Shown: positions 16,575-25,966, numbered from the stretch's first letter. The stretch: 32,848 bases of DNA from Nitrospirae bacterium RIFCSPLOWO2_02_FULL_62_14 (GCA_001805245.1 MHEU01000007.1:31662-64509), one strand, 5' to 3'. Numbers and translations: made by a program. Notes: a model not told the origin generated them from the sequence alone.

Positions 16575-18155
16575 ATGGATATCCATAAACTCCAAGAAAT
16601 CGTCCACAAGACCCGCGACGCCCGCCGCAAGCAGACGCTGCCGAAGTACGCGCCGGCCGAACGCGATACGCTGATCAAGAAATACCATCCGGATTTCCGG
16701 GAGAGCGCCTACCGCCCGATCGCGTTCGGCCCGAACGCCGGCGAAAAGACCGTCCGCGAGCTGGCCGCCCTGCTCGAAGGCAACAGCGTGGTCCCGATGG
16801 ATCTGGACCTGACCCCGCAGCACGCCTGCGACGTGCTGGTGGTCGGCGGAGGCGGAGCCGGCTGCGCGGCCGCGCTGCACGCGCAGGCGCAGGGCGCCAA
16901 GGTGATCCTGGCCACCAAGCTCCGTCTCGGCGATTCCAACACCGTCATGGCGCAGGGCGGCATGCAGATCGCCGTCACGAACGAAGACTCGCCGGTCACG
17001 CACTTTCTCGACACCCTCAAGGGCGGCCACATGAAGAACGACCACGACCTGCTCAAGGTCATGGTCGAGGAAGGGCCGTCCATCGCCAAGTGGCTGCTGA
17101 GCCTGGGCGTGCTGTTCGACCGGGATGCGGACGGCAACCTGCACGTGAAAAAGGGCGGCGGCAGCTCCAAGCCTCGGCTGCTCACGGCTTCGGACTACAC
17201 CGGCCTTGAGATCATGCGGGTGCTCAAGGACGAGGTGCTGAACCAGAAGATTCAGCTGCTGGAGTTTTCCGCCGCGGTCGAACTGCTGAGCGACGGCAAG
17301 GGAACGTGCACCGGCGCGGTGCTGCGCGATCTCGACAACCAGCGGTTCTTCGTCGTGGCGGCGAAGACCGTCATTCTCGCCACCGGCGGCATCGGTCGGC
17401 TTCATATCCAGGGGTTCCCGACCAGCAACCATTTCGGTGCGACCGGCGACGGCCTGGCCATGTCCTATCGCATGGGCGCGAAGCTGATGCACATCGATAC
17501 CTTCCAATATCACCCCTCGGGGGCGGTCTATCCCGAGCAGTTGATCGGCGCGCTGGTCACGGAGGGCATCCGGTCGGAGGGCGGCCATCTGGTGAACGCC
17601 AGGGGCGAGCGCTTCGTGAACGAGCTGGATACCCGCGACGTCGTGTCGTCCTCGATCATCCGCGAGTGCGAGGAGGGCCGCGGCATCCGGACGATGTCGG
17701 GCCGGATCGGCGTCTGGCTCGATACGCCGCTGCTGGAAGCGGAGCAGGGCGAGGGGACGCTGAACAAGCACTTCCCCGCGATGGTGCGCCAGTACGAGCG
17801 CTTCGGGATCAACATCGCCAAGGACCCGGTGCTGATCTATCCGACGCTGCACTATCAAAACGGCGGCGTGAAGATCGACGTCAACGGCGAATCCGACGTG
17901 AAAAACCTTTTCGTCGCCGGCGAGGCCTCCGGGGGGTTGCACGGGCGCAACCGTCTGATGGGCAACTCGCTGCTGGACCTGATGGTCTACGGCAAGCGGT
18001 CGGGGCTCACTGCCGCCGCGCGCGCACAATCCGGTTCGCAAGGCAAGCTGACGATGGAGCACGTGATGAAGTTCAAGGACGAAGCGAAAAAGCACCACGT
18101 ATCCGCCGACGTCATCTCGCCGATGCTGTTCCCGGCTTATGCGAAGAAAGAGTAA
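16575..18155 (+). CDS. frdA: Fumarate reductase/succinate dehydrogenase-type flavoprotein lacking the FAD-linking His
   Basis: The catalytic subunit reducing fumarate to succinate (or the reverse), 526 residues, shorter than SdhA (about 588). An ~84-residue N-terminal extension precedes the Rossmann motif VVGGGGAG (89-96). Catalytic residues of the family are all present: HPSG (His313), EGIRSEGG (Glu330, Arg333), TRDVV (Arg354), HYQNGG (His426) and RNRLMGNSLLD (Arg460). At the segment that binds FAD covalently in SdhA/FrdA (S-H-T-V) this protein reads S-N-T-V, Asn122, so FAD should be non-covalent, as in L-aspartate oxidase or thiol:fumarate reductase. NadB is unlikely given the Fe-S partner and TCA context. 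ATG 16575 has no obvious ribosome site. Confidence 0.85.
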   Translation: MDIHKLQEIVHKTRDARRKQTLPKYAPAERDTLIKKYHPDFRESAYRPIAFGPNAGEKTVRELAALLEGNSVVPMDLDLTPQHACDVLVVGGGGAGCAAALHAQAQGAKVILATKLRLGDSNTVMAQGGMQIAVTNEDSPVTHFLDTLKGGHMKNDHDLLKVMVEEGPSIAKWLLSLGVLFDRDADGNLHVKKGGGSSKPRLLTASDYTGLEIMRVLKDEVLNQKIQLLEFSAAVELLSDGKGTCTGAVLRDLDNQRFFVVAAKTVILATGGIGRLHIQGFPTSNHFGATGDGLAMSYRMGAKLMHIDTFQYHPSGAVYPEQLIGALVTEGIRSEGGHLVNARGERFVNELDTRDVVSSSIIRECEEGRGIRTMSGRIGVWLDTPLLEAEQGEGTLNKHFPAMVRQYERFGINIAKDPVLIYPTLHYQNGGVKIDVNGESDVKNLFVAGEASGGLHGRNRLMGNSLLDLMVYGKRSGLTAAARAQSGSQGKLTMEHVMKFKDEAKKHHVSADVISPMLFPAYAKKE

Positions 18156-18158
18156 GAG

Positions 18159-18258
18159 CGTATGGCCTATGGCGTATAGCTAATAGCAGGAAACTGCGGC
18201 TCAGCCATAAGCTCCTCTCACCATGCGCCATATGCCATTTGCCATAAGCTATAAGCTC
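18159..18258. repeat. Inverted array of 7-bp words between frdA and sucC
   Basis: Left arm reads TATGGCC-TATGGCG-TATAGC-TAATAGC (about 18171-18187). The right arm (18213-18258) is composed of the reverse-complement words GCCATAT, GCCATTT, GCCATAA and GCTATAA. Outer AGAGC (18159-18163 region) and GCTCT close the structure. It precedes the sucC ribosome site. Confidence 0.65.
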
Positions 18259-18271
18259 TTGTGAGGTACGA

Positions 18272-19482
18272 ATGAACGTTCATGAATTTCAGGCCAAGTC
18301 GTTGTTTGCGCAGTTCGGCGTCCCCGTGCCGCGCGGCAAGGAGGTCAAGACGCCGCTGCAGGCCGAGAAGTGGGCCAGGGAGCTGAACAGCCCGGTCTAT
18401 GTCGTAAAGGCGCAGATCCATGCGGGCGGGCGCGGCAAGGCGGGCGGCGTCAAGATCACCAAGAACCAGGCGGACGTGCCCGGGCTGGCCAAGGAGTTGA
18501 TGGGCAAGACGCTGGTCACGCACCAGACCGGCCCGAAAGGCCGCAAGGTCCGCCGCCTCCTGGTCGAGGAGGGCGCAGGGATCGCCAAGGAACTGTACCT
18601 GAGCCTGCTCGTGGATCGTGACACCGGCTGGCCGATCGTCATTGCCAGCACGGAAGGCGGCATGGAGATCGAGGAAGTGGCCGCGCACACGCCGGAGAAG
18701 ATTATCAAGGAACTGATCGACCCGGCTGTCGGGTTCCAGGGCTACAACGGCCGCAACGTCGCCTTTGCGCTGGGCTTGAACGTGATCGAGCCGGCGGTCA
18801 TCAATCCCTTCGTGCAGTTGCTCGGCAACCTCTACCGGATGTTCATGGACAAAAACGCGGCGATGGTCGAGATCAATCCGCTGGTCATCACGACGGACAA
18901 GAAGCTGATCGCGCTGGACGGCAAGGTGTCCTTCGACGACAACAGCCTCTTCAAGCATCCTGATGTCCAGGCCATGCGCGACCTGAACGAAGAGGAGCCG
19001 CTCGAGATCGAAGCGACGGCGAACAATCTCAACTACGTCAAGCTGGACGGGAACATCGGCTGCATGGTGAACGGCGCGGGCCTGGCCATGGCGACGATGG
19101 ACGTCATCAAGCTGGCGGGCAGCGAGCCGGCCAACTTCCTCGACGTGGGCGGCGGGGCGACGAAGGAAACGGTCGCGGCGGGTTTCCGCATCCTGCTCAA
19201 GGACAAGAACGTCAAGGGCATCTTCATCAACATCTTCGGCGGCATCGTCCGCTGCGAGCGCATTGCGCACGGCGTGATCGAGGCGGCCAAGGAAGTCAAG
19301 ATCACCGTGCCGCTGGTCGTGCGGCTGCAGGGCACGAACGCGGAAGAGGGCCGCACGCTGCTCAAGGACTCCGGCCTCAAGCTCGACGTGGCGGACGACC
19401 TCTGGGAGGCAGCCCAGAAAATCGTCGGCATGACGGGGAAGAAGCGAGCGAGGCCGACGGCGGCGGCTGGAGGAGCGCACTA

Positions 19483-19483
<1 letters not shown>
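18272..19483 (+). CDS. sucC: Succinate-CoA ligase (ADP-forming), beta subunit
   Basis: Forms succinyl-CoA from succinate, CoA and ATP together with SucD. It has 403 residues. The N-terminal ATP-grasp domain begins [20 protein letters not shown] and includes [15 protein letters not shown] (ATP binding), VEINPLVIT and [13 protein letters not shown] (metal ligands). The C-terminal ligase domain has [24 protein letters not shown] and [12 protein letters not shown]. About 15 extra residues rich in Arg/Ala end the protein beyond the usual length. GAGG 6-7 bp before ATG 18272. It overlaps sucD (TAATG), ensuring coupled translation of the two subunits. Confidence 0.96.
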
Positions 19484-20348
<865 letters not shown>

Positions 20349-20355
<7 letters not shown>

Positions 20356-20583
20356 AACAGGTCCCCAACTTCGTTCTCGGTCGCCCGTCTCCTTGCGACG
20401 TACCGAAAAGGCCTACTAGAGGCAAAGTAACTATCCGCTCGCATATGATCGAAGCGAGCGGTTCAAGCGAAGCTTGGTATGTACCTTCTCAGTCGCCGGG
20501 CTCCCTGCGGCCTTGCCACGGGAAAGACGCGCGTCTTGGCGCGCGTGGGGCAGGCGGGTGAGATGATGGCCGTTTTCAGCGTC
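20349..20583. repeat. MITE-like element, copy 1
   Basis: Ends ACGCTGAAAC (20349-20358) and GTTTTCAGCGT (20572-20582) are inverted. The 72-bp core at 20415-20486 matches 21382-21453 at about 68 positions and contains the perfect 8-bp stem CCGCTCGC/GCGAGCGG. There is no transposase gene, so a non-autonomous element or structured repeat is likely. It accounts for almost all of the gap between sucD and the secreted protein gene. Confidence 0.75.
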
Positions 20584-20602
20584 CTATGTGAGCAAGTCGA
20601 TT

Positions 20603-21310
20603 ATGCGCAAGAGAAAATCTATCCGGGTTGTAATGGTTGCGCTGGCGAGCTTGGTAGTTGACGTGCCAATCGGCATGGCCGCCGACGAGGCGACCGAGCA
20701 ATTGATTGAAATCCAGGCGCTGCACCAGCAGGCGGCGGTCGAAACCATGCATGCGCAGGACAAGGCCGATCTCCACGTCAAAAGGACGACGAAACGAAAA
20801 GCCGATCCGGAGGACGGCCAGCGGGCGGAGGAGGTCGTGCAGACGCTCAGGCAGGCCATCGAAAAGTACAAAGATCCACGGGTGGCGCTCAACAAGGGCT
20901 TCCGGCCCTTCCTGCCGAACGCGCCGCAACCTTATTACCACTACACGAAAAAGCTCAATCGCTTCAAGGCCCCGCTGACGTTCGACCCGGCACAGCCCAC
21001 CTCGCTCCTGTATCGGAGGACTGACAGCGGTTTTGAATTGATCGGCGCCATGTACATGGCGTCAAAAGATTCAAGCGAGCGGGAGCTCCATGCGCTCGTC
21101 CCGTTGAGCGTGGCGCAGTGGCATGCGCACGTCAACGTCTGCATCCCGCCGAAAGGCACGACCGATTGGGCCAGGTTCGGCGTGAAAGGCTCGATCGCGA
21201 CCGAGAAGGACTGCAAGAAAGCCGGAGGGCAGTTCGTTCCCCAGTTGTTCGGCTGGATGCTGCCGGTGTTTCCCTTCGAAGATGCGCCCGAGAAAATCTG
21301 GGCGCAGTAA
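20603..21310 (+). CDS. Secreted conserved hypothetical protein
   Basis: A 235-residue exported protein of unknown function. Residues 1-27 form a signal peptide (MRKRKSI, hydrophobic VVMVALASLVV, then MAA). The mature part begins with a charged helical stretch (about 30-90). A conserved-looking globular domain follows, with PQPYYHYTKKLNRF, LLYRRTDSGFELIGAMY, WHAHVNVCIPPKG and FGWMLPVFPFEDAP. The HAHVNVC segment and a second Cys (KDCKKAGG) could bind metal or form a disulphide. GTG 20588 would add five residues; ATG 20603 gives the better signal peptide. The gene is exactly bracketed by two copies of a MITE-like repeat, so it may have been mobilised or rearranged. Confidence 0.7.
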   Translation: MRKRKSIRVVMVALASLVVDVPIGMAADEATEQLIEIQALHQQAAVETMHAQDKADLHVKRTTKRKADPEDGQRAEEVVQTLRQAIEKYKDPRVALNKGFRPFLPNAPQPYYHYTKKLNRFKAPLTFDPAQPTSLLYRRTDSGFELIGAMYMASKDSSERELHALVPLSVAQWHAHVNVCIPPKGTTDWARFGVKGSIATEKDCKKAGGQFVPQLFGWMLPVFPFEDAPEKIWAQ

Positions 21311-21311
21311 C

Positions 21312-21503
21312 GGACGCTGAAAAAAGTTTTTGACTGCGTTCTCGATCGCCTGCCTCCCTGCGACGTACCCGCTTCAAGCCAACTAGAGGCAACGTAACTA
21401 TCCGCTCGCATGTGATTGAAGCGAGCGGCTCAAGCGAAGCTTGGTATGTACCTCCTCGGGTTCTCGCTCACTGCGGTCTTGGCAAAACTCTATTTGAGCG
21501 TCC
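21312..21503. repeat. MITE-like element, copy 2
   Basis: Same orientation as copy 1. Ends are GGACGCTGAAAA (21312-21323) and TTTGAGCGTCC (21493-21503). The 72-bp core 21382-21453 differs from copy 1 at about four positions and keeps the CCGCTCGC/GCGAGCGG stem. It lies between the secreted protein and the 3' end of the iron transporter gene. Confidence 0.75.
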
Positions 21504-21529
21504 GCGAGAGAGCCTGCACCAGCAGATTT

Positions 21530-22513
21530 CTAAACGGAGACGCCCCAGAGTGTCCGTGCGGCAATCCCGATGGCGTAGGTGACGCCCACGGCGATCGTGA
21601 TGATGACGAGGTTGAGCGCGACCCGCTTCTTGATGTCCATGCCGGAAAGAAACGCGAGCAGAGTGGAGACCAGGATCGTCATGGCGCCGGCGGTGAACAG
21701 CGATACGACCGCCGTCTTCGCCCCGAGCAGGACCGGCAGCACCGGCACCAGCGCCCCCAGGAAGTAGCTGCAGCCGACCACCACGGCGGACCGGAGCGGC
21801 GATTCCTCCGTGCCCGATTCGCCGGCGGTCTCTCCGAGGAACCGCTTCTTGTTGAGATCCGTCGTTTTCACTTCCGTCTCGGAATTCAGCGCGGCGTAGG
21901 CGCCGGCCCCCATGGAGATCGCGCCGGCCACGGCGGTGGTCGAGGCGGCGATCAGGACCGTCATCGCGTCGCCGAACGCGCCGAAGAAGCCGCTCACCGC
22001 GCCGAGAATCTCCACCAGCCCGTCGTTCAATCCCAGGAAAATGTTGCGGATCCGTTCGGGATTGATCTTCCGTTCGGTCAGTTGCGAGACCAGCACGTCC
22101 TCGTGCTTGAATTCGTCCATCAGGATGCCCTTCAGCGCGTTGCCCAGCGGCTGGTCCTTGTAGATGTTCCAGAGCGTGAGGTATTTCCGCACGCCGTGGA
22201 CTTCGATCGCTTCGAGAACGAGGTGGATGCCCGTGGTGCCGAGGAGCCGGCAGGCCAGGATCATGAACTGCAGCTTCAGCCGGCGGCCGGGATCGAGGGC
22301 GGTGAGGCGGGAATCGAAGAACTTCTGCCAGAAGGCCAGGTGCTGCGTTTCGACGACGATCAGCTCGTCGAGGACCTTCTGCGACTCCGTGTCGTCGGAA
22401 ATATTCCGCAGGGCCTTGTACAGCGAGAGGTCGAACAGCTCCTCCAGGATGAGCATCCGCGCCAGCGCGGGATCGTGGGAAGCGGCGGTCGCCATCAGCG
22501 GGGCAGTTGCCAA
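21530..22513 (-). CDS. Ferritin-like domain fused to VIT1/CCC1 transporter (MbfA-like)
   Basis: A membrane iron or manganese transporter, 327 residues. Residues 15-145 are a ferritin/rubrerythrin-like four-helix domain with diiron-type ligands LEEL (Glu24/25), E55-x-x-H58, EAIE (101-104) and E134-x-x-H137. Residues 150-327 are the VIT1/CCC1 domain: IRNIFLGLNDGLVEILGAVSG plus hydrophobic segments near 183-207, 241-263, 270-292 and 303-322. This domain order is that of MbfA, described as an iron exporter in alphaproteobacteria; function here is by homology. The TTG start at 22513 has GAGG close upstream; ATG 22495 is the alternative. It is separated by 8 bp from the sensor kinase-cyclase gene upstream, so both are probably in one operon. 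Confidence 0.85.
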   Translation of the reverse strand: MATAPLMATAASHDPALARMLILEELFDLSLYKALRNISDDTESQKVLDELIVVETQHLAFWQKFFDSRLTALDPGRRLKLQFMILACRLLGTTGIHLVLEAIEVHGVRKYLTLWNIYKDQPLGNALKGILMDEFKHEDVLVSQLTERKINPERIRNIFLGLNDGLVEILGAVSGFFGAFGDAMTVLIAASTTAVAGAISMGAGAYAALNSETEVKTTDLNKKRFLGETAGESGTEESPLRSAVVVGCSYFLGALVPVLPVLLGAKTAVVSLFTAGAMTILVSTLLAFLSGMDIKKRVALNLVIITIAVGVTYAIGIAARTLWGVSV

Positions 22514-22521
22514 TCCTTCCT

Positions 22522-25053
22522 CTACCCGGTCAACCCGACGATATTGTACGTCGCCACCGGGGCCTGGAAGCCTTTGAGTCTCAGGTCGCCGATCGGCTCG
22601 GCCTGGACCAGCGGTTTGACCAGTTCATGGACGCGGCCTGACACGAGGATCTGGCCATGCTGCGCCTCGCTGCAGAGCCGCGCGGCGAGGTTCGTCACTT
22701 TTCCGATGGCGGCATAATCCGTTCGTTTTTCGAAGCCGACGATACCCAGGGTCGCATAGCCGGTCGCAATGCCGACGCCGGCTCCGAGATCGAAGCCGTA
22801 CCGCTTCCAGCCCTCCTGCAACTGGTTCACGCGGTCGCGCATCGCGATCGCCATCCGCACCGCCTGCTCCGGATGGTCTGGAAGCGGCAGCGGATCGTTG
22901 AAGAAGACCATCATGGCGTCGCCAGAAAATCGCTCCAGCGTGCCCTGATACGCGGTGACGATCCTTCCCATTTCTCCTTGATATTGGCGGAGCACCGCCA
23001 TGACGTCTTCGGGGTCCGCGCTGTCCGCGAACGCGGTGAAGCCCCGCAAGTCGATGAACAGCACCGTGATCTCTTTCCGACGGCTCTTGAGCAGCTGCTC
23101 GGACTGCCCTGATGTTAACAAATCCGCGACTTGCGCGGGCAGGAACCGTTTGAGCTGTTCCTGCTGCAAGGCAAGCAGTTCGCGCTCCTGCGCGCGGGCC
23201 TTGATCAAATTTCCGACGCGGGCGAACACCTCGTGCTCGTCGAACGGTTTGGCCAGGTAGTCGTCGGCGCCCGCCTCCAGCGTCTCGACGCGGGCATCCG
23301 TGCCGGCCCGCGCGGTCAGGAAAATGACCGGCGTGGAGCGCAGCTGTTCGTCGCTTCGCACGGCCTTGAGCAGGTCGTCCCCGCTCATCCTGGGCATCAT
23401 GGCATCGGTCAGGATCATGTCCGGCTTGTGCGCCCTCGCCAGCTCCCAGGCCTCGGCGCCGTCCTTCGCGAGCATGACGCGGTAGCGGCTGCTGAGGATC
23501 CGTTCCAGGTAGCGGCGCATGTCGGGGTTGTCGTCCGCCGCGAGCACCAGGGGAAGATTGCCGTCGGATGCCGGTGTGGCGGCGGCTTGCGCGGGGGTTT
23601 CGAGGCCGTCGCGATACGCCTCCGGGACCTCGAATGCGTCTTCGTCTCCGAGATCTTCAATGATTCCCTGCGGCCGGCCCGTACGCGGCAGGGTGATGGT
23701 GAAGGTCGAGCCCCGGTCGACGATGCTCTCGACAGCCACCCGGCCCCCGTGGGTGGCCGCGACCTCCTTGACCAGCGCCAGCCCGATCCCGGTACCCTCG
23801 TAGCGTCGCGTCGCGCTTCCCTCCACCTGGGTAAACCGGTCGAAGATCTGGTCCAGGTGTTCGCGTGGGATCCCGATGCCGTTATCCTCCACCGTCAGCT
23901 CGACGCTGTCCGGTTTCTCGGTCAGCCCGATCCAGACCTGGCCTTCCTCGGGATCGCTGAATTTGAAGGCATTGGAGAGGAGGTTGTAGAGGACTTTTTT
24001 CATCTGCCGGAGGTCGGCGTCGATCGGAACCAGCCCGCTCATGCCTCGCAAGTGAACCCGCCGCCGGCCCGAGGATTCGAAATTGGCCGCCACGTTCCTG
24101 ACCAGCGCGCACAGGTTGAACCATTGCTTTTTGGTCTGCGCGCGGCCGCTGTCGAACCGCGCAAGGTCCAGGAGTTCATTGATCAGGTACAGCAGGCGGG
24201 ACGCGTTTCGAGTCCCGGTCTGGGCGAGTTCACGGCTTTCCGGCGTGGGCGCGAGCCTGCCCAGCGTCCGGAACGTCCCCAGGCACAGGGTCAAGGGAGT
24301 CCGGAGCTCGTGGCTGATGTTGGCGAAGAACTCGCTTTTGAGGCGGTCCAGATCGAGCAGCTTCTGGTTCGTCGCCTCGAGTTGCTGGCGGGCCTGGCGC
24401 TCCGAGACTCGCGCGCGGAACTCGTTGTGCTGCACGCGCTCGTAGAGATAGACCGAAAACAGCACCGCGACGCAGGTCCAGACCAGGAAAAAGGAGTTTT
24501 CGATGGCGGCATTGACCGCGGCGGCATCCGGCGGGTGAACGTAGAAATTGGACCCGTAGTACGAAATCAGCACGACCAGTTGCGCGAACAGGTGGCTCGG
24601 CCAGGAAATCGGAACGATCACGCCCGCGGCCAGGAACACCAGATTCAAGCCGTTGTAATACTGCGCGCCGAATCCGCCCAGCTCGACCGTCATCTGCACG
24701 ATGCAGAGGTTCCCGACCAGGACCCACAGGATCAGCAGCGCTTCCGGCGTGACCAGCGTGAGGCCGCGGATCAGCATGAAAAAGCAGATGATGAGCCCGA
24801 GCTCGAGATAGGCGCGAATCTCCAGCAGGGGCCGGAGGTGTTCGCGATGGAGCAGGACGTCCGCGGCGACGAACGCCAGATTGGCCGTCAGCCCGAGATA
24901 GTACAGCACTCTGAGACGTTCACGCGCGAACCGGCTGCGCCAGGTCTCGTAGCTGTCCGGCAGGTCCGTGTCAGGGGGAGCGGCGGGCTTGCCGGCTGTG
25001 GGGGCGCCTGGAGCCGGCTGCGCCTCGATGGGCTGAGGCAGGGACTGTGCCAT
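22522..25053 (-). CDS. Membrane histidine kinase-receiver-adenylate cyclase fusion
   Basis: An 843-residue signalling protein joining two-component and cAMP outputs. In order: a Pro/Ala-rich N-terminus (1-35), about six membrane helices (50-205) with no extracytoplasmic sensor of note, a short coiled coil (207-235), HisKA with phospho-His248 (ANISHELRTPL), HATPase with DNGIGIP and GTGIGLAL, a linker, a receiver with phospho-Asp550 (ILTDAMMPRMSG) and Lys602 (LAKPF), and a class III cyclase (about 660-840). In the cyclase the metal ligands are FIDLRGF and SGDAMMVFF, and EKRTDYAAIG has the Lys/Asp pair that selects ATP, so cAMP is the predicted product. ATG 25053 follows GGAGG; a TTG one codon upstream is less likely. 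Confidence 0.9.
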   Translation of the reverse strand: MAQSLPQPIEAQPAPGAPTAGKPAAPPDTDLPDSYETWRSRFARERLRVLYYLGLTANLAFVAADVLLHREHLRPLLEIRAYLELGLIICFFMLIRGLTLVTPEALLILWVLVGNLCIVQMTVELGGFGAQYYNGLNLVFLAAGVIVPISWPSHLFAQLVVLISYYGSNFYVHPPDAAAVNAAIENSFFLVWTCVAVLFSVYLYERVQHNEFRARVSERQARQQLEATNQKLLDLDRLKSEFFANISHELRTPLTLCLGTFRTLGRLAPTPESRELAQTGTRNASRLLYLINELLDLARFDSGRAQTKKQWFNLCALVRNVAANFESSGRRRVHLRGMSGLVPIDADLRQMKKVLYNLLSNAFKFSDPEEGQVWIGLTEKPDSVELTVEDNGIGIPREHLDQIFDRFTQVEGSATRRYEGTGIGLALVKEVAATHGGRVAVESIVDRGSTFTITLPRTGRPQGIIEDLGDEDAFEVPEAYRDGLETPAQAAATPASDGNLPLVLAADDNPDMRRYLERILSSRYRVMLAKDGAEAWELARAHKPDMILTDAMMPRMSGDDLLKAVRSDEQLRSTPVIFLTARAGTDARVETLEAGADDYLAKPFDEHEVFARVGNLIKARAQERELLALQQEQLKRFLPAQVADLLTSGQSEQLLKSRRKEITVLFIDLRGFTAFADSADPEDVMAVLRQYQGEMGRIVTAYQGTLERFSGDAMMVFFNDPLPLPDHPEQAVRMAIAMRDRVNQLQEGWKRYGFDLGAGVGIATGYATLGIVGFEKRTDYAAIGKVTNLAARLCSEAQHGQILVSGRVHELVKPLVQAEPIGDLRLKGFQAPVATYNIVGLTG

Positions 25054-25111
25054 CAAGATCCTCCGAGGTCCAACGATACCCAGCGTGATGGGTGATGTGA
25101 GACTGAAGGAT

Positions 25112-25127
25112 GTCTAGGAGGCTAGAC
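25112..25127. promoter_or_regulatory. Perfect palindrome over the kinase promoter
   Basis: GTCTAG-gagg-CTAGAC, a 6-bp inverted repeat with 4-bp centre, covering the -10 region of the kinase-cyclase promoter. This is a good position for a repressor operator; the protein is unknown. Confidence 0.45.
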
Positions 25128-25147
25128 TTTCACTCCATTCGTGTCAA
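25119..25147 (-). promoter_or_regulatory. Promoter of the kinase-cyclase/iron transporter operon
   Basis: On the minus strand TTGACA (25147-25142), 17 bp spacer, TAGCCT (25124-25119), about 66 bp before ATG 25053. Confidence 0.55.
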
Positions 25148-25183
25148 GCGCGGGATCCGGGCCTGTTTAACATCCTGGACGGG

Positions 25184-25966
25184 TTACTCGGCGGAGAACA
25201 GCGAACCCAGAATATGGTAACCCCCGTCCACGTAGATGACTTCGCCGGTGATGCCCCGGCCCAGCGAGCTGAGCAGAAAGAGGGCGGTGTCGCCGCATTC
25301 CGACTGTTCCGTCGCGTGGCGCAGGGGCGCGAATTCGCGGTGATGGTCCACCATCTTGCTGATGCCGGCCACGCCGCGCGCCGCCAGGGTGCGGATCGGA
25401 CCGGCCGAAATCGCGTTCACGCGGATGTTGTTGGGGCCGAGATCGTGCGCCAGGTAGCGGACGGAGGATTCCAGCGCCGCCTTGGCCACGCCCATCACAT
25501 TGTAGTGCGGGACCACGCGCTCGCTGCCCAGATAGGTGAGGGTGACGACGGAGCCGCCCTCGGTCATGAGCGGGGCGGCCGCCCGCGTGACGGCGATCAG
25601 CGAATAGGCGCTGACGTCCAGCGCGGTCGCGAAGCCCTTCCGCGTCGTGTTGACGAACTGCCCCGTGAGCTCCTCGCGCGGGGCGAAGGCGACCGAGTGG
25701 ACGAGGAAATCGAGCTTGCCGAATTCCTTTTCGACCTCGTTCAGAAGCGCGTCGATCTGGGCGTCGTCACTGACGTCGCAGGGAAAAATCCTGGAGCCGG
25801 GAACCGTCCTGGCAAGCTCGTCCACGTTTTCCTTCAGCCGCTCGCCCTGGTAGTTAAAAAAGAGCTGCGCCCCCTCGCGGGTCGTGGCCTCCGCGATCGC
25901 CCAGGCGATGCTGTGCTTGTTGGCGACCCCGACGATCAGTCCCTTTTTGCCGTCCATCAGCCTCAT
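25184..25966 (-). CDS. fabI: Enoyl-[acyl-carrier-protein] reductase (NADH)
   Basis: Catalyses the last step of each elongation cycle in type II fatty acid synthesis. It has 260 residues. The SDR fold of the FabI branch shows GLIVGVANKHSIAWAIA as the NAD-binding loop, FLVHSVAFAP, TLTYLGSERVVP, and the catalytic Tyr-x6-Lys as YNVMGVAK, with the FabI spacing rather than the classical Y-x3-K. The C-terminus has SAGPIRTLAARGV and ITGEVIYVDGGYHILG. Start 25966 has AAGGAG about 8 bp upstream; Met4 is an alternative. It is read in the same direction as the kinase gene but ends about 130 bp before it, with that gene having its own promoter. Confidence 0.95.
   Translation of the reverse strand: MRLMDGKKGLIVGVANKHSIAWAIAEATTREGAQLFFNYQGERLKENVDELARTVPGSRIFPCDVSDDAQIDALLNEVEKEFGKLDFLVHSVAFAPREELTGQFVNTTRKGFATALDVSAYSLIAVTRAAAPLMTEGGSVVTLTYLGSERVVPHYNVMGVAKAALESSVRYLAHDLGPNNIRVNAISAGPIRTLAARGVAGISKMVDHHREFAPLRHATEQSECGDTALFLLSSLGRGITGEVIYVDGGYHILGSLFSAE

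Noticed and set aside
16575-18155. FrdA-like protein as L-aspartate oxidase (NadB)
   Set aside because: It lacks the FAD-linking His as NadB does, but it follows an Fe-S subunit and lies in a TCA cluster with no nadA or nadC beside it.
23131-25095. Plus-strand open frame (654 codons) opposite the kinase-cyclase gene
   Set aside because: No recognisable domain, while the minus strand encodes a complete multidomain protein.
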